Shown here: piece after piece, positions 27,977-37,278 of the stretch
Position numbering within the stretch: position 1 is the first letter of the stretch
How the letters are laid out: each line of letters starts with the position of its first letter
NCBI GenBank assembly: GCA_004762155.1
Contig: SIHP01000005.1
Coordinates: 236,017 to 300,016 of the forward strand
Direction of reading: 5' to 3'
Source: Flavobacteriaceae bacterium
GTDB lineage: Bacteria > Bacteroidota > Bacteroidia > Flavobacteriales > Flavobacteriaceae
DNA: 64,000 bases
Position numbers and translations under genes: made by a program
The notes under the pieces: model-generated
The model's database searches: none
Seen by the model: the letters and a program-made list of their open reading frames with translations, nothing else
What the model was told of the DNA's origin: nothing

Positions 27977-29080
27977 ATGAAAACATTTAAAAACTACCTC
28001 ATTAAATCTTTAATTATTCTATTCAATATTATAATAATATCTTGTAATCAAGACGAAACTATAATAGATGAATCGCCAACTCTTAAAGTTCCTGATATCA
28101 AATATTCAAATTTTCTAAAATACAAATTGAATATAGATGAATTGAATTTTGAATATAACTCAGAGATGGAAGCTTATATTATTGATGGTGATGGAGTCTT
28201 TCCAATTACATCTATTGATAATTGGATTCAAGAATTTGAAGGTACAGAACTATCTAAATCAACAAACAATTTAGTTGAAAAATCTCAACAGCAGAGTTAT
28301 TCTACCACCTTGGATAACTCTATAGTGTCTCAAATAGCAATCTACATAGAGTCTGATGTTTCCGGTACAACGTGGCAAACTGCAATTAGTGATGCTATTG
28401 TTAAATGGAATTCTGTTGGCGCCAGAGTTGGTTTTGTTGAAACTAGCACAAGATCATATGCAGATATCACTATTACAGATTATACTGATCTAGATAGTAA
28501 CACAATCGCATGGGCTTATTATCCTCACTCAAGTACTACACCTGGTAGAGAAATTAGTATAAACAGAAAATATGATTATCTTTCTTCTAATCGTAAACTC
28601 AATGCTATAATGCATGAAATTGGACACACAGTTGGTTTTAGACACACTAATACAACTGATGGAGATCATATTACAGGTACTGCTACATCAGGTAATGATA
28701 ATAGTTCTATAATGCATTCATCTATTCACGGAGGTACTGATTTTACTTATAATGATGAAGTTGCTATTTTTAAAATCTATCCTTCTACCTATTTCAGTAC
28801 TCCTTACAGTAAAACTTATTCTTTATTAATTGAAAGATCAATTACTATAAATTGGTCAGAAAGTTTTAATCCTTCTACTGCAATAAATTTAGAAGTATAT
28901 AAAAACGGTTCATTTTATACTACTATCGTATCAAATCACCGTTCGAAATCTTATACATATACATTTCCTTTTAACCCTACATTAGTTGGTGATAATATGC
29001 AAATTGTAGGAACTGTTTATCAGTTTGGCATTAAACGAGATGTCTATTATTCAAAAATTTTCACATTTGGCGCTTATTAA
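27977..29080 (+). CDS. M57-like HEIGH metalloprotease, lipoprotein
   Basis: The 367-residue protein begins with a lipoprotein signal (Cys23 in IIISC). The zinc-protease motif is HEIGHTVGFRH, with His213, Glu214, His217 and His223, a metzincin-type HExxHxxxxxH as in the dual-action HEIGH peptidases (family M57, protease B of myxobacteria). A conserved methionine follows in SIMHSSIHGG (Met-turn). The last 90 residues form a beta-sandwich-like domain. It stands alone between gene-poor intervals and has a strong terminator, and its position suggests acquisition. The target is unknown. Confidence 0.85.
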   Translation: MKTFKNYLIKSLIILFNIIIISCNQDETIIDESPTLKVPDIKYSNFLKYKLNIDELNFEYNSEMEAYIIDGDGVFPITSIDNWIQEFEGTELSKSTNNLVEKSQQQSYSTTLDNSIVSQIAIYIESDVSGTTWQTAISDAIVKWNSVGARVGFVETSTRSYADITITDYTDLDSNTIAWAYYPHSSTTPGREISINRKYDYLSSNRKLNAIMHEIGHTVGFRHTNTTDGDHITGTATSGNDNSSIMHSSIHGGTDFTYNDEVAIFKIYPSTYFSTPYSKTYSLLIERSITINWSESFNPSTAINLEVYKNGSFYTTIVSNHRSKSYTYTFPFNPTLVGDNMQIVGTVYQFGIKRDVYYSKIFTFGAY

Positions 29081-29112
29081 CAGAACAAATAATCAACAAC
29101 CTCATTAATTGT

Positions 29113-29158
29113 AAATTACCATCATTTTGAATTTATTCCATAATGATGGTAATTTTTT
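29113..29158 (+). terminator. Intrinsic terminator of the metalloprotease gene
   Basis: AAATTACCATCATT at 29113-29126 pairs perfectly with 29142-29155 around a 15-nt loop and is followed by T residues. Confidence 0.85.
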
Positions 29159-29233
29159 ATTATACCTGAACTTATTTTGGTTGTACACTTATAATAAAAC
29201 TATTAAATACCCTAATTTAAATAAGTTTATAGA

Positions 29234-29260
29234 TTTCGTTTAGCTCAGGATATTTTTTTT
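29234..29260 (+). repeat. Duplicated 3' end of the deacetylase gene
   Basis: TTTCGTTTAGCTCAGGATAT plus a T run repeats 27478-27505 (TTTCGTTTAGCGCAGGAAAT plus a T run) with one substitution and one indel. The two copies are direct repeats enclosing the 1.7-kb metalloprotease locus. Confidence 0.6.
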
Positions 29261-29386
29261 ATCAATTATAACTCTTGATGACACTTTTTAAGTAATTCAT
29301 TGAACCTATCTTTTACTGTATGTATTTCTTTTGTTTTATAAAAATATTTACTTTTAATAACCTCTCTAAAAACCTATCATTTTCTT

Positions 29387-29394
29387 TATTTTTG
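29387..29394 (+). promoter_or_regulatory. -7 promoter element deciding the start of the next gene
   Basis: TATTTTTG fits TAnnTTTG and lies 15 bp before the ATG at 29410. In-frame codons upstream of it (from 29320) would precede the transcript. Confidence 0.6.
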
Positions 29395-29409
29395 CCAAAA
29401 AAAATAAAA

Positions 29410-30852
29410 ATGAATAAGAAAATGTTTTCCCTAATTATCCTTTTAGGATTGTCTATTACTATTTTTTCACAAGAACAAATTGGTTCATTTGTCAACACTT
29501 TAAAAACATCAAGCTATAACATTAAAATAAAAAATGTCTTTAGCATTGTTGATGAAAAAACTGAAAAAATTGCCTTTTTCTTTACAGATGCTAAAAATGT
29601 GTATGCCTACAAATTAAATTCCGATTTTACTGTTGAAGAAAAATTATCTTTTGTTGACAAAAGAAGAAAATACAAAACATTAATTGGACATAGTATTTCT
29701 GAAAATGGAGATTATACTATTGTATTAGCAAACAATAAAAAAAATAAATTTTTAAGTGTTCATTTTTCATTTAAAAACAAAACCACTAGTTCAGAAGAAA
29801 CAGTATTCGTTCAGGGTGAAAAATTTATCCAAGCTGCTTCTAAGAAGAATAAATTTTATCTCATTACCACTAGAAGAAATTTCGATAATATTACTATTTA
29901 TTCAAATCAAGAAGATGGAAAATTAAAGAAAGATAAATTAGATTTAAAGCACCTGAGTTTTATTTCTAAACAAGGAGAAGGTATGTATATTGGAGATATA
30001 CTTACAGGTGGTCTTTATAGTACTAAAGACCCAATCAATAAAATAGATGAGAACATTCCTAATTCTATTGAAATTACTGCGGAATTAAAAAAAATGTACG
30101 AAAAAGATAACGCCTTAATTTTTACATTAGATGATAATAAAAAATTCACACAAACTCTAACTATTAACTTAAACGATTATTCTACAAGTCGCAAGGTGTT
30201 TAAAAAAGGCATGTTTGATGCATTAAGAACAAACTCTTTTATCAATGGAAATAACATATTTATTGCATCCACCAATAAAAGTAAATTCGTTTTAAAAGTA
30301 TTTAATTATACTACACAAGAACTAATTAAAGAATACACTATAAATAAAGAGGAACCTATTACTTTTAAAAACACACCTATTATTCAAGAAGGTGGTGCTT
30401 ATGGTGGTGTTAGAAAATTAGAAAAAGCAAAAAAATTCTTACGTAAAATAAATACTGGTAAATTTGGCCTTTCTGTAAGAAAAACCAACAAAAACAACTA
30501 TCATATTACTATTGGAGCTTATGTTGTAAAAAGACAAAGCGGAATGATGATGGGAGGTTTTGGTGCTATGTCAATTGGTTCTGTTGGTAATGTTTCTATG
30601 TTTTTTAATCCAACACAATTTGCTTTCAATTCTATGAGCAATACAAGATCAACAAGAATAGAATGTCTTTTTGATGAAAACCTTAATCATGTTGAAGGAA
30701 AAATAGAAGACACTGTTTTTGATAAAATGAAAAACAACAAAGCGGTATCTTCAAAAGAAGGAGAAGTTATCTTTAAATACAAAGATTATTTTATACGAAG
30801 TGAATATATTGATTACTCAAAAATGTGTGTCTTAAAAAAATTCACTAATTAA
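29410..30852 (+). CDS. Secreted hypothetical protein
   Basis: This protein of 480 residues begins MNKKMFSLIILLGLSITIFSQ, a clear signal peptide, so it is exported to the periplasm or beyond. The body is lysine-rich and beta-rich, with repeated short strands suggestive of a beta-propeller-like fold (KIAFFFTDAKNVYAYKLNSD, FLSVHFSFKNKTT, FYLITTRRNF). A glycine/methionine-rich patch (GMMMGGFGAMSIGSVG) lies near residue 395. I do not recognise the family. The start is set by a promoter element 15 bp upstream. A terminator follows. Confidence 0.65.
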   Translation: MNKKMFSLIILLGLSITIFSQEQIGSFVNTLKTSSYNIKIKNVFSIVDEKTEKIAFFFTDAKNVYAYKLNSDFTVEEKLSFVDKRRKYKTLIGHSISENGDYTIVLANNKKNKFLSVHFSFKNKTTSSEETVFVQGEKFIQAASKKNKFYLITTRRNFDNITIYSNQEDGKLKKDKLDLKHLSFISKQGEGMYIGDILTGGLYSTKDPINKIDENIPNSIEITAELKKMYEKDNALIFTLDDNKKFTQTLTINLNDYSTSRKVFKKGMFDALRTNSFINGNNIFIASTNKSKFVLKVFNYTTQELIKEYTINKEEPITFKNTPIIQEGGAYGGVRKLEKAKKFLRKINTGKFGLSVRKTNKNNYHITIGAYVVKRQSGMMMGGFGAMSIGSVGNVSMFFNPTQFAFNSMSNTRSTRIECLFDENLNHVEGKIEDTVFDKMKNNKAVSSKEGEVIFKYKDYFIRSEYIDYSKMCVLKKFTN

Positions 30853-30877
30853 AAAAACTATCGTTTTAACTATATTA

Positions 30878-30910
30878 GCAACCTCACAATTTTTGTGAGG
30901 CTGTTTTTTT
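30878..30910 (+). terminator. Intrinsic terminator
   Basis: CCTCACAA at 30882-30889 pairs with TTGTGAGG at 30893-30900 over a TTT loop, followed after CTG by seven T. It ends the secreted hypothetical gene before tex. Confidence 0.8.
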
Positions 30911-30938
30911 ATACTCATAAATATCAATCTAAAAATTA

Positions 30939-33086
30939 ATGTTACAATTAATCCAATTTATAAATCAACGAACGCAATCTTCTCAAAAATCAATAGAAAA
31001 TACTATTGAATTATTAAATGAAGATTGTACCATTCCGTTTATCGCACGTTATCGTAAAGAAAAAACTGGCAACTTAGATGAAGTAGAAATTGGACTAATA
31101 GTGCAACTAAAAGAACAATTTGAAGCTCTTGAAAAAAGAAAACTAACCATTTTAAAAGCATTGGAAGAACAAAATGTTTTAACCAGTGAATTAAAAGCTA
31201 AAATTGAAAAAACAGAAGATTTAACTACTTTAGAAGATATTTATCTTCCGTACAAAAAGAAGCGAAAAACCAAAGCAGAAACCGCTCGTAAAAACGGTTT
31301 AGAATCATTAGCTAAGATCATTATGGCACAACGCGCAAATGATGTAGAAGGTTTGGCTTCAAAATATATAAACAATGAAGTTGAAAATGAAGAAAAAGCG
31401 CTAGAAGGCGCACGCCATATTATTGCGGAATGGATTAATGAACGTACAGATATTCGTAACCTCATCCGTAAACAATTAGAGCGTTTTGCAAGTATTACTA
31501 CAAAAGTTGTAAAATCTAAAGTGGATGCTTCGGCTTCGCTCAGCACAAATGAAAAGGCCTTGAAATTTAAAGATTATTTTGATTGGTCTGAGAATTTAAA
31601 TCGAATTCCATCGCATCGTTTATTAGCTATTTTACGTGCAGAATCAGAAGGTTTTATTCGTGTAAAAATTGAAGTTGACAACGAAAATGTGTTAGAGAAA
31701 TTAGATAGAAAATTGATACAAAGTTCTAACGAATGTGGTGCAGAAGTTCAACTAGCTATTGATGATGCTTACAAACGTTTGTTATTACCTTCTTTAACTA
31801 CTGAAGCAATAAAAAATGCGAAAGAAAAAGCAGATGCTGCTGCTATTTTAGTATTCGCAAAAAACCTAGAACAATTATTATTGGGTGCTCCATTAGGTGA
31901 GAAAAGTATTTTAGCTTTAGATCCAGGATTTAGAACGGGTTGTAAAGTGGTTTGTTTAAATGCTCAAGGAGAATTATTACATAACGATACTATTTTTCCG
32001 CATGCGCCACAAAATAAAACTTCTGAAGCGCGCTATACTATTGAACATTTGGTAAACAAATATACTATTGAAGCTATTTCTATTGGAAACGGAACTGCAT
32101 CAAGAGAAACAGAGCGTTTTGTTAAAAACTGTTCATTTAAAAATCCTGTAGAAATTTTTGTAGTAAATGAAGCTGGAGCTTCTATTTATTCGGCTTCTAA
32201 AATTGCTCGTGATGAATTTCCTAATAAAGATGTTACCGTTCGTGGAGCAGTTTCTATTGGAAGAAGATTGGCTGATCCGTTAGCGGAATTGGTTAAAATT
32301 GATGCAAAATCTATTGGAGTTGGACAATACCAACATGATGTAGATCAGACTAAACTGAATAAATCTTTAGACACTGTTGTGGAACATTGTGTAAATAAAG
32401 TGGGTGTAAATATTAATACTGCAAGTGCTCCGCTATTAAGTTATGTATCTGGAATTGGTCCTAAATTAGCAGAAAACATCGTAAATTATAGAAATGAAAA
32501 TGGTGTATTTAAAACCAGAAGCGAAATAAAAAAAGTTGCTCGTTTAGGTGGAAAAGCTTTTGAACAATCTGCTGGTTTTTTACGTATTAAAAACGGAACA
32601 AATCCTTTAGATGATTCTTCAGTACATCCAGAACGTTATGCGTTAATAAAAAAAATAGCCAAAGATGTAAATACAAAAACCGAAGAACTTATAGGAAATA
32701 CAAAAGTTTTAAAGGAAATAAAGCTACAAAACTATGTAACGGATTCTTATGGTTTACCAACCTTACAAGATATTATTAAGGAATTAGAAAAACCTGGTTT
32801 GGATCCAAGAGAAAAAGCAAAGGCCTTTTCTTTTGACGAAAATATTAAAACAATTGACGATGTTCGTATTGGAATGGTTTTACCAGGTATTGTAAACAAC
32901 ATTACTAATTTTGGTTGTTTTGTAGATATCGGAATTAAAGAAAGTGGTTTAATACATATATCAAATATGTCCGATACTTTTGTAAAAGATATTAATGAAC
33001 ACGTTTCTTTACAACAACAAGTAACTGTAAAAGTTTTAGAGGTTGATGTGGCTAGAAAACGTATTCAATTGAAAAAAGAGAACTAA
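30939..33086 (+). CDS. tex: Tex-family RNA-binding transcription accessory protein
   Basis: The 715-residue protein has the full Tex layout: N-terminal helical region, YqgF/RuvX-like domain at about 320-450 (ILALDPGFRTGCKVVCLN), helix-hairpin-helix pair near 490-560 (LLSYVSGIGPKLAENIVNYR), and a C-terminal S1 RNA-binding domain at about 645-712 (IGMVLPGIVNNITNFGCFVDIG). Tex proteins are conserved cytoplasmic nucleic-acid-binding factors related to eukaryotic Spt6. It is complete, with a terminator on each side. Confidence 0.95.
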   Translation: MLQLIQFINQRTQSSQKSIENTIELLNEDCTIPFIARYRKEKTGNLDEVEIGLIVQLKEQFEALEKRKLTILKALEEQNVLTSELKAKIEKTEDLTTLEDIYLPYKKKRKTKAETARKNGLESLAKIIMAQRANDVEGLASKYINNEVENEEKALEGARHIIAEWINERTDIRNLIRKQLERFASITTKVVKSKVDASASLSTNEKALKFKDYFDWSENLNRIPSHRLLAILRAESEGFIRVKIEVDNENVLEKLDRKLIQSSNECGAEVQLAIDDAYKRLLLPSLTTEAIKNAKEKADAAAILVFAKNLEQLLLGAPLGEKSILALDPGFRTGCKVVCLNAQGELLHNDTIFPHAPQNKTSEARYTIEHLVNKYTIEAISIGNGTASRETERFVKNCSFKNPVEIFVVNEAGASIYSASKIARDEFPNKDVTVRGAVSIGRRLADPLAELVKIDAKSIGVGQYQHDVDQTKLNKSLDTVVEHCVNKVGVNINTASAPLLSYVSGIGPKLAENIVNYRNENGVFKTRSEIKKVARLGGKAFEQSAGFLRIKNGTNPLDDSSVHPERYALIKKIAKDVNTKTEELIGNTKVLKEIKLQNYVTDSYGLPTLQDIIKELEKPGLDPREKAKAFSFDENIKTIDDVRIGMVLPGIVNNITNFGCFVDIGIKESGLIHISNMSDTFVKDINEHVSLQQQVTVKVLEVDVARKRIQLKKEN

Positions 33087-33092
33087 TAGTAA

Positions 33093-33128
33093 TAACAAAA
33101 CGCTTCAAAGATGAAGCCCTTTGTTTAT
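33093..33128 (+). terminator. Probable terminator of tex
   Basis: AACAAA and GCTTC pair with GAAGC and TTTGTT around a short loop, with a small internal loop and a T-rich tail. The structure is weaker than the others in this window. Confidence 0.5.
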
Positions 33129-33136
33129 ATACTTAT

Positions 33137-33149
33137 GTTACCCAACATT
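33137..33149. repeat. Left boundary of a cassette-like unit
   Basis: GTTACCCAACATT is an inverted copy (12 of 13) of AACGTTGGGTAAC at 34241-34253. Between them lie exactly three small genes. The embedded ACCCAAC fits the integron inverse-core pattern RYYYAAC, and AACATT recurs at the far end of the downstream palindrome. Confidence 0.55.
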
Positions 33150-33158
33150 TAAGTGATA

Positions 33159-33692
33159 ATGAAGATTAAAATAAAATACATTGCTTTAGTCCTTTTTCTA
33201 GTTGATTCTTTTCTTCTCATAATCAATATTAAATATCAAGACGAAACTGCAAGTGTAATTCCTGATTTAGACTATGCAAAACTCCTTTTTTATCTAGGAA
33301 TTATAAGCCTTATCATCTACCTAATAATAGCAAAATTTAAAAAGGTATTGACGATTTTCGTAACTATGGCAATCATCTCTTTTTGTATTTCAATCTTTTT
33401 CAACCTACGTTTGGCAAAAGATAATTATGACAGAATCCAATGCAATAAAGGAATATCTGAGTATTATAAATATTTTGAATTTGAATCTTGTGAAAAAATT
33501 AAAAAGCGATTTGAAGAAGACTTAATAAACGGAGAACTCAAATATTTCCGAAATGAATTTAATTCCGATTTGGAATTTGAAGAAAGATTAAGAGATAAAC
33601 ATAATATCAAGCTTATCGGAATAAGTTGTACCCAATATACCTCAATGGAATGTTATAACGACTTGGTAAAGGGTTATATAAAGAAAAGATAA
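33159..33692 (+). CDS. Hypothetical membrane protein, cassette gene 1
   Basis: The 177-residue protein has three hydrophobic helices at about 5-22, 42-58 and 64-84, then a soluble C-terminal half with four cysteines (CNKG, ESCEK, ISCTQYTSMECYN). I do not know the family. An in-frame GTG lies 6 bp upstream (33153) but the ATG is preferred. Its stop codon directly touches the TTG start of the next gene, so the three small genes are one translational unit. Confidence 0.55.
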   Translation: MKIKIKYIALVLFLVDSFLLIINIKYQDETASVIPDLDYAKLLFYLGIISLIIYLIIAKFKKVLTIFVTMAIISFCISIFFNLRLAKDNYDRIQCNKGISEYYKYFEFESCEKIKKRFEEDLINGELKYFRNEFNSDLEFEERLRDKHNIKLIGISCTQYTSMECYNDLVKGYIKKR

Positions 33693-33908
33693 TTGAATAA
33701 AAAACGTAAAATTATAGGAATACATTTATTGTCATTTATATTTTTGACAATTCTACTGATATTAATCTCTGAACCATTATTGAAGATATTTGCTTCAGGA
33801 ATTCACAATGTTCCAATGTGGCTAAATTTAATAATTTACGGAACGATTGGAATTTTGATATTGACTATCATTTCGTGTTTGATTTTCCTAAAAAACCGAA
33901 CTGAATGA
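33693..33908 (+). CDS. Hypothetical small membrane protein, cassette gene 2
   Basis: The 71-residue protein begins at TTG immediately after the previous stop codon and has two membrane helices (about 8-30 and 43-64) with a basic N-terminus (MNKKRKIIG). It overlaps gene 3 by 4 bp (ATGA), the usual sign of coupling. No family recognised. Confidence 0.5.
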   Translation: MNKKRKIIGIHLLSFIFLTILLILISEPLLKIFASGIHNVPMWLNLIIYGTIGILILTIISCLIFLKNRTE

Positions 33909-34252
33909 AAGAAAGACCTATTTTAATTTCTGCAATAATTTTGACTTTAATTGTTGAACTAATTTTGATGATTTTAGTTTATAATAAAATCGGAGTGGAA
34001 AGACTTCCGACACATATTGGACGATTAACAATTCAACTAATTCTAATCTTTTGGGTTTTAAGTAGTAAATCTAATGTTGGCCTTTTCCTATTGACGGCTT
34101 ATCATATTATCTCAGGATTATTTGGAATTTATTCAAATGGTTCGACAGAATTATTTGGACAAATATTAATTGGTTTTCATCTCATAATTGGATTAGTAAT
34201 ATATTTTCATGATTGGATTGAAAACCAAATCGGAATAAAAAACGTTGGGTAA
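33905..34252 (+). CDS. Hypothetical small membrane protein, cassette gene 3
   Basis: The 115-residue protein has four short hydrophobic helices (about 5-25, 39-54, 56-75, 83-100). Its last codons and stop lie inside the inverted boundary sequence (KNVG then TAA within GTTGGGTAAC), the way integron cassette genes often end in their recombination site. Overlaps the previous gene by 4 bp. No family recognised. Confidence 0.5.
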   Translation: MKERPILISAIILTLIVELILMILVYNKIGVERLPTHIGRLTIQLILIFWVLSSKSNVGLFLLTAYHIISGLFGIYSNGSTELFGQILIGFHLIIGLVIYFHDWIENQIGIKNVG

Positions 34253-34435
34253 CAACACCTATGCGATAATGCGGATTTTTGGTTTAATCTAAAGGTTTCT
34301 GTCTATTTAGTTTGTCGCCAAAGATTTAAATTTAGTTTTTTAGAAAATATAAAAACAAAACATAAACTTTGGCTAAGTGCTAGATCGAAAACCTGTGATT
34401 TTTTGCTCCCGCACTACGCATAGCTAAACATTAGT
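34241..34435. repeat. attC-like imperfect palindrome following the three-gene unit
   Basis: AACGTTGGGTAAC at 34241-34253 contains GTTGGGT (fits GTTRRRY). A nested palindrome follows: CTATGCG..TGCGG at 34259-34274 pairs with CCGCACTACGCATAG at 34409-34423; GGTTTAATCTA pairs loosely with TAGATCGAAAACC; CGCCAAAG at about 34316 pairs with CTTTGGC at about 34367. The far end reads GCTAAACATTAG, resembling the left boundary AACATT. No gene lies within. The interval up to 34600 otherwise contains only a GC-rich hairpin. Confidence 0.55.
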
Positions 34436-34475
34436 CTTAATCTAATAATTCTTTACTTCTTCTTCAACTAAATAA

Positions 34476-34496
34476 CCTCGGGGCAAGCCCACGAGG
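34476..34496. terminator. GC-rich hairpin
   Basis: CCTCGGGGC at 34476-34484 pairs with GCCC-A-CGAGG at 34487-34496 (one bulged A), followed on the + strand by CATTTTT. It may terminate transcription of the cassette genes or, on the other strand, of the GH3 gene. Its GC content stands out from the surroundings. Confidence 0.5.
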
Positions 34497-34600
34497 CATT
34501 TTTAAGTAATTATATATTTTTATTTTCGATGCAACCATAGGGAAATTGAATCCTTGGCTATCGCTCAGTGATTAAAAACTTATTTATCCTCATATACAGA

Positions 34601-37105
34601 TCAATCGTCTGTAGCCGATGTTAACCGAATAGTACTTATACCTATATCAACACCTTCAGCTGCTGTAATCATTAAAACTGATTTAACTTGTGTCATATCA
34701 ATACCTAGTTTAGCAAAACGACTTAAACTAATGCTGTATTCTTTCCAATCATTTGATGTTATATTCACTTCAATTGTTTTATCACAAGATGAATCTTCGG
34801 TACACATACTAATTTTAATTACAGTATTTTTATCTTTAAATGATTTTGCAAAGAACGTAAGTTGTTTTCCGTCATTAGCTTCTTTAGACATATTACTTGG
34901 CAAAGAAGTACTGATGCGCATTTGATCATAATCTGGTTTCGTCCATTGTATTCTTAAAGCATCTTCTTGCGCTTTATGATCCGTTTTACTAATAATTAAT
35001 CCACCTACAGAAGTTGGAAAACTAGCTACTTGTTTTGTCAAATTATCTGAATTTAACCATAATCCCCAAGGAGCAACAGCAGCTCCTTTATTAAAAAATA
35101 TTCCAGTAGAAGCAACAGTACTATTTTCTAAACCAGATATTTCTGGTAATCTATCAACCTTCTCAGGTGAGGTATAACCCAATCCATACCCTAATTCAAA
35201 TAATGTTTCTTTATTTTTGGAAACTAAAGCTTTCGCTGGCCAAGAAAAAGATAAACGCCCTGTAAATTCAAAAGACGGATCAGTTTGAAATAACATATCA
35301 GAAATACCAGCTCCTTCACTACCTGGCAACCATGCAGCAACAAATGCATCTGAATTATTTATTTCGGTATTCGTCCATAACGGACGTCCTGAAAGAAAAA
35401 CAGATACCACAGGAATTCCTTTACTTTTAAAAGTCGCTAATTTCTTTACATCAAAACCATTTGGAACAAAATCAAGATTTTGAACATCTCCTTGAAATTC
35501 TGCATAAGGATCTTCCCCATAAATAGCAATCACAACATCAGCTTTCACATTCGTAGTTACTTCTTTTCCATAAATTAACTTCCCTCCTGCTTTAACAACA
35601 GCTTCTTTTATACCATCAAGTATTGATGTTCCATTAGGGAATTCTTTATTTGTATGTCCTTTTCCTTGCCAAGACAAAGTCCAACCTCCACTAGCTTTAG
35701 AAATACTTTCTGCACCATCACCAATGACTAAAATAGTTTTTGAAGCATCTAATGGCAACGTTTTGTTATTATTTTTAAGTAAAACCATAGACTCACGTAC
35801 AGCTTGTCTTGCAATAGCTCTGTTTTCAGGTAATCCTAAAAGTTTTTCATTTCCTGCATTTTCACGAGTACTTGGTGCACCTTTGGTAAATATTCCTGAA
35901 GCAATTTTTACTCTTAAAATACGACGTACAGCATCATCTAAACGCGTCATAGGAATTGTTCCATCTTTTACATGTTTTAAAGTACTTTCATACAAACCTT
36001 TCCAGCTATCTGGCGCCATATACATGTCTAAACCTGCATTTAAAGAAGGTGCACAATCAGTATTTGAACAACCTGGTACTTGACCATGACCATTCCAATC
36101 TCCTACTACAAAACCATTAAAACCAAGTTTCCCTTTTAAAACATCCGTCAATAATTCTTTATCTCCATGTAATTTTCTTCCTTGCCAACTAGAAAATGAA
36201 GCCATAACCGTTTGTACTCCCGCAGGAATAGCACTGTAATAACCTGCTGCATGTATTTCTCGTAATTCTTCTTCACTAATAAGCGCATTTCCTTGATCTA
36301 CTCCTTTTTCCGTAGCTCCGTCTGCTAAAAAATGTTTCGCGCTAGAAATTACACGACCAGCTCCCATAAAACCTTCTTCACCAATACGTCCTTGAAGTCC
36401 AGTAACAATACGACCTCCATATGATTTTACAATCTCAGGATTTTCAGAAAACCCTTCATAACTTCTTCCCCAACGTAGATCTTTTGGCACCGCTAATGTT
36501 GGTGCAAACGTCCAATCGTGACCAGATACTGTTAATTCGTGAGCAGTAACCGCTGCTATCTTTTCTATTAAATCAGGATTATTCATAGCACCCAAACCAA
36601 TGTTGTGTGGAAAAACAATCGCTCCACTAAGATTTGCATGACCATGTACTGCATCTATTCCCCATATATATGGAATCGCTACCTCAACACCTTCGGTATC
36701 TATAGAAGCATTATAAAACTCATCAGCTAATGCTAACCAAGCTTTTGTATCTGCATAAGCTAATGATCCAGGTGCTGAATTTCCACCACTTAATACAGAA
36801 CCTAGACGGTATTTTTTTACTTCTTCTGGAGTTATCGATGCATTATCTGCTTGAATTACTTGACCTACTTTTTGTGCTAACGTTAATTTAGGTAATAGTT
36901 CATCTATTTTCGCTTCTATCTTAGGATCTAAAGGCAACGGTTTAATTGTTGGCCAATCTTCTGGATTTACACTTGCTGTTATTTCTTTTTTCTGTTCAAT
37001 CTCTTTTTTTGGAGTGCATCCCAAAACTAAAACAGTTATAAAACAGCCTAAAGAAATAGCTGAAATTAAATACTTAAGCCTTGGTGTATTAAAACGAATG
37101 TTCAT
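34601..37105 (-). CDS. GH3 exo-beta-glucosidase lipoprotein
   Basis: The 834-residue enzyme is a lipoprotein (Cys30 in VLGC). The GH3 N-terminal barrel contains DLRWGRSYEGFSE, KHFLADG and the nucleophile region VVGDWNGHGQVPG, where the Asp of GDW attacks the glycoside. The GH3 C-terminal domain follows (about 440-660), then a beta-sandwich of about 150 residues at the end. The form resembles exo-1,3/1,4-beta-glucanases such as ExoP of marine bacteria. It would release glucose from beta-glucans (for instance laminarin) at the cell surface or in the periplasm. No SusCD pair is beside it. Confidence 0.93.
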   Translation of the reverse strand: MNIRFNTPRLKYLISAISLGCFITVLVLGCTPKKEIEQKKEITASVNPEDWPTIKPLPLDPKIEAKIDELLPKLTLAQKVGQVIQADNASITPEEVKKYRLGSVLSGGNSAPGSLAYADTKAWLALADEFYNASIDTEGVEVAIPYIWGIDAVHGHANLSGAIVFPHNIGLGAMNNPDLIEKIAAVTAHELTVSGHDWTFAPTLAVPKDLRWGRSYEGFSENPEIVKSYGGRIVTGLQGRIGEEGFMGAGRVISSAKHFLADGATEKGVDQGNALISEEELREIHAAGYYSAIPAGVQTVMASFSSWQGRKLHGDKELLTDVLKGKLGFNGFVVGDWNGHGQVPGCSNTDCAPSLNAGLDMYMAPDSWKGLYESTLKHVKDGTIPMTRLDDAVRRILRVKIASGIFTKGAPSTRENAGNEKLLGLPENRAIARQAVRESMVLLKNNNKTLPLDASKTILVIGDGAESISKASGGWTLSWQGKGHTNKEFPNGTSILDGIKEAVVKAGGKLIYGKEVTTNVKADVVIAIYGEDPYAEFQGDVQNLDFVPNGFDVKKLATFKSKGIPVVSVFLSGRPLWTNTEINNSDAFVAAWLPGSEGAGISDMLFQTDPSFEFTGRLSFSWPAKALVSKNKETLFELGYGLGYTSPEKVDRLPEISGLENSTVASTGIFFNKGAAVAPWGLWLNSDNLTKQVASFPTSVGGLIISKTDHKAQEDALRIQWTKPDYDQMRISTSLPSNMSKEANDGKQLTFFAKSFKDKNTVIKISMCTEDSSCDKTIEVNITSNDWKEYSISLSRFAKLGIDMTQVKSVLMITAAEGVDIGISTIRLTSATDD

Positions 37106-37143
37106 TAAAAAATGATTTTAATTGTAAATAATTATTTGCTTTA

Positions 37144-37151
37144 CAAATGTA
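37144..37151 (-). promoter_or_regulatory. -7 promoter element of the GH3 gene
   Basis: On the minus strand this reads TACATTTG (TAnnTTTG), 38 bp before the GH3 start codon. Confidence 0.5.
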
Positions 37152-37278
37152 TAAGCCAAATACCCTTTTCTTATCATAGGAATTTATCATTTCATAACGT
37201 TTTTTCAGCTTTATTTAAAAAAAACCTCAAAACCTAAACTCATTAAGAATTATTACCAAAAGATATGTATTTAAATCT

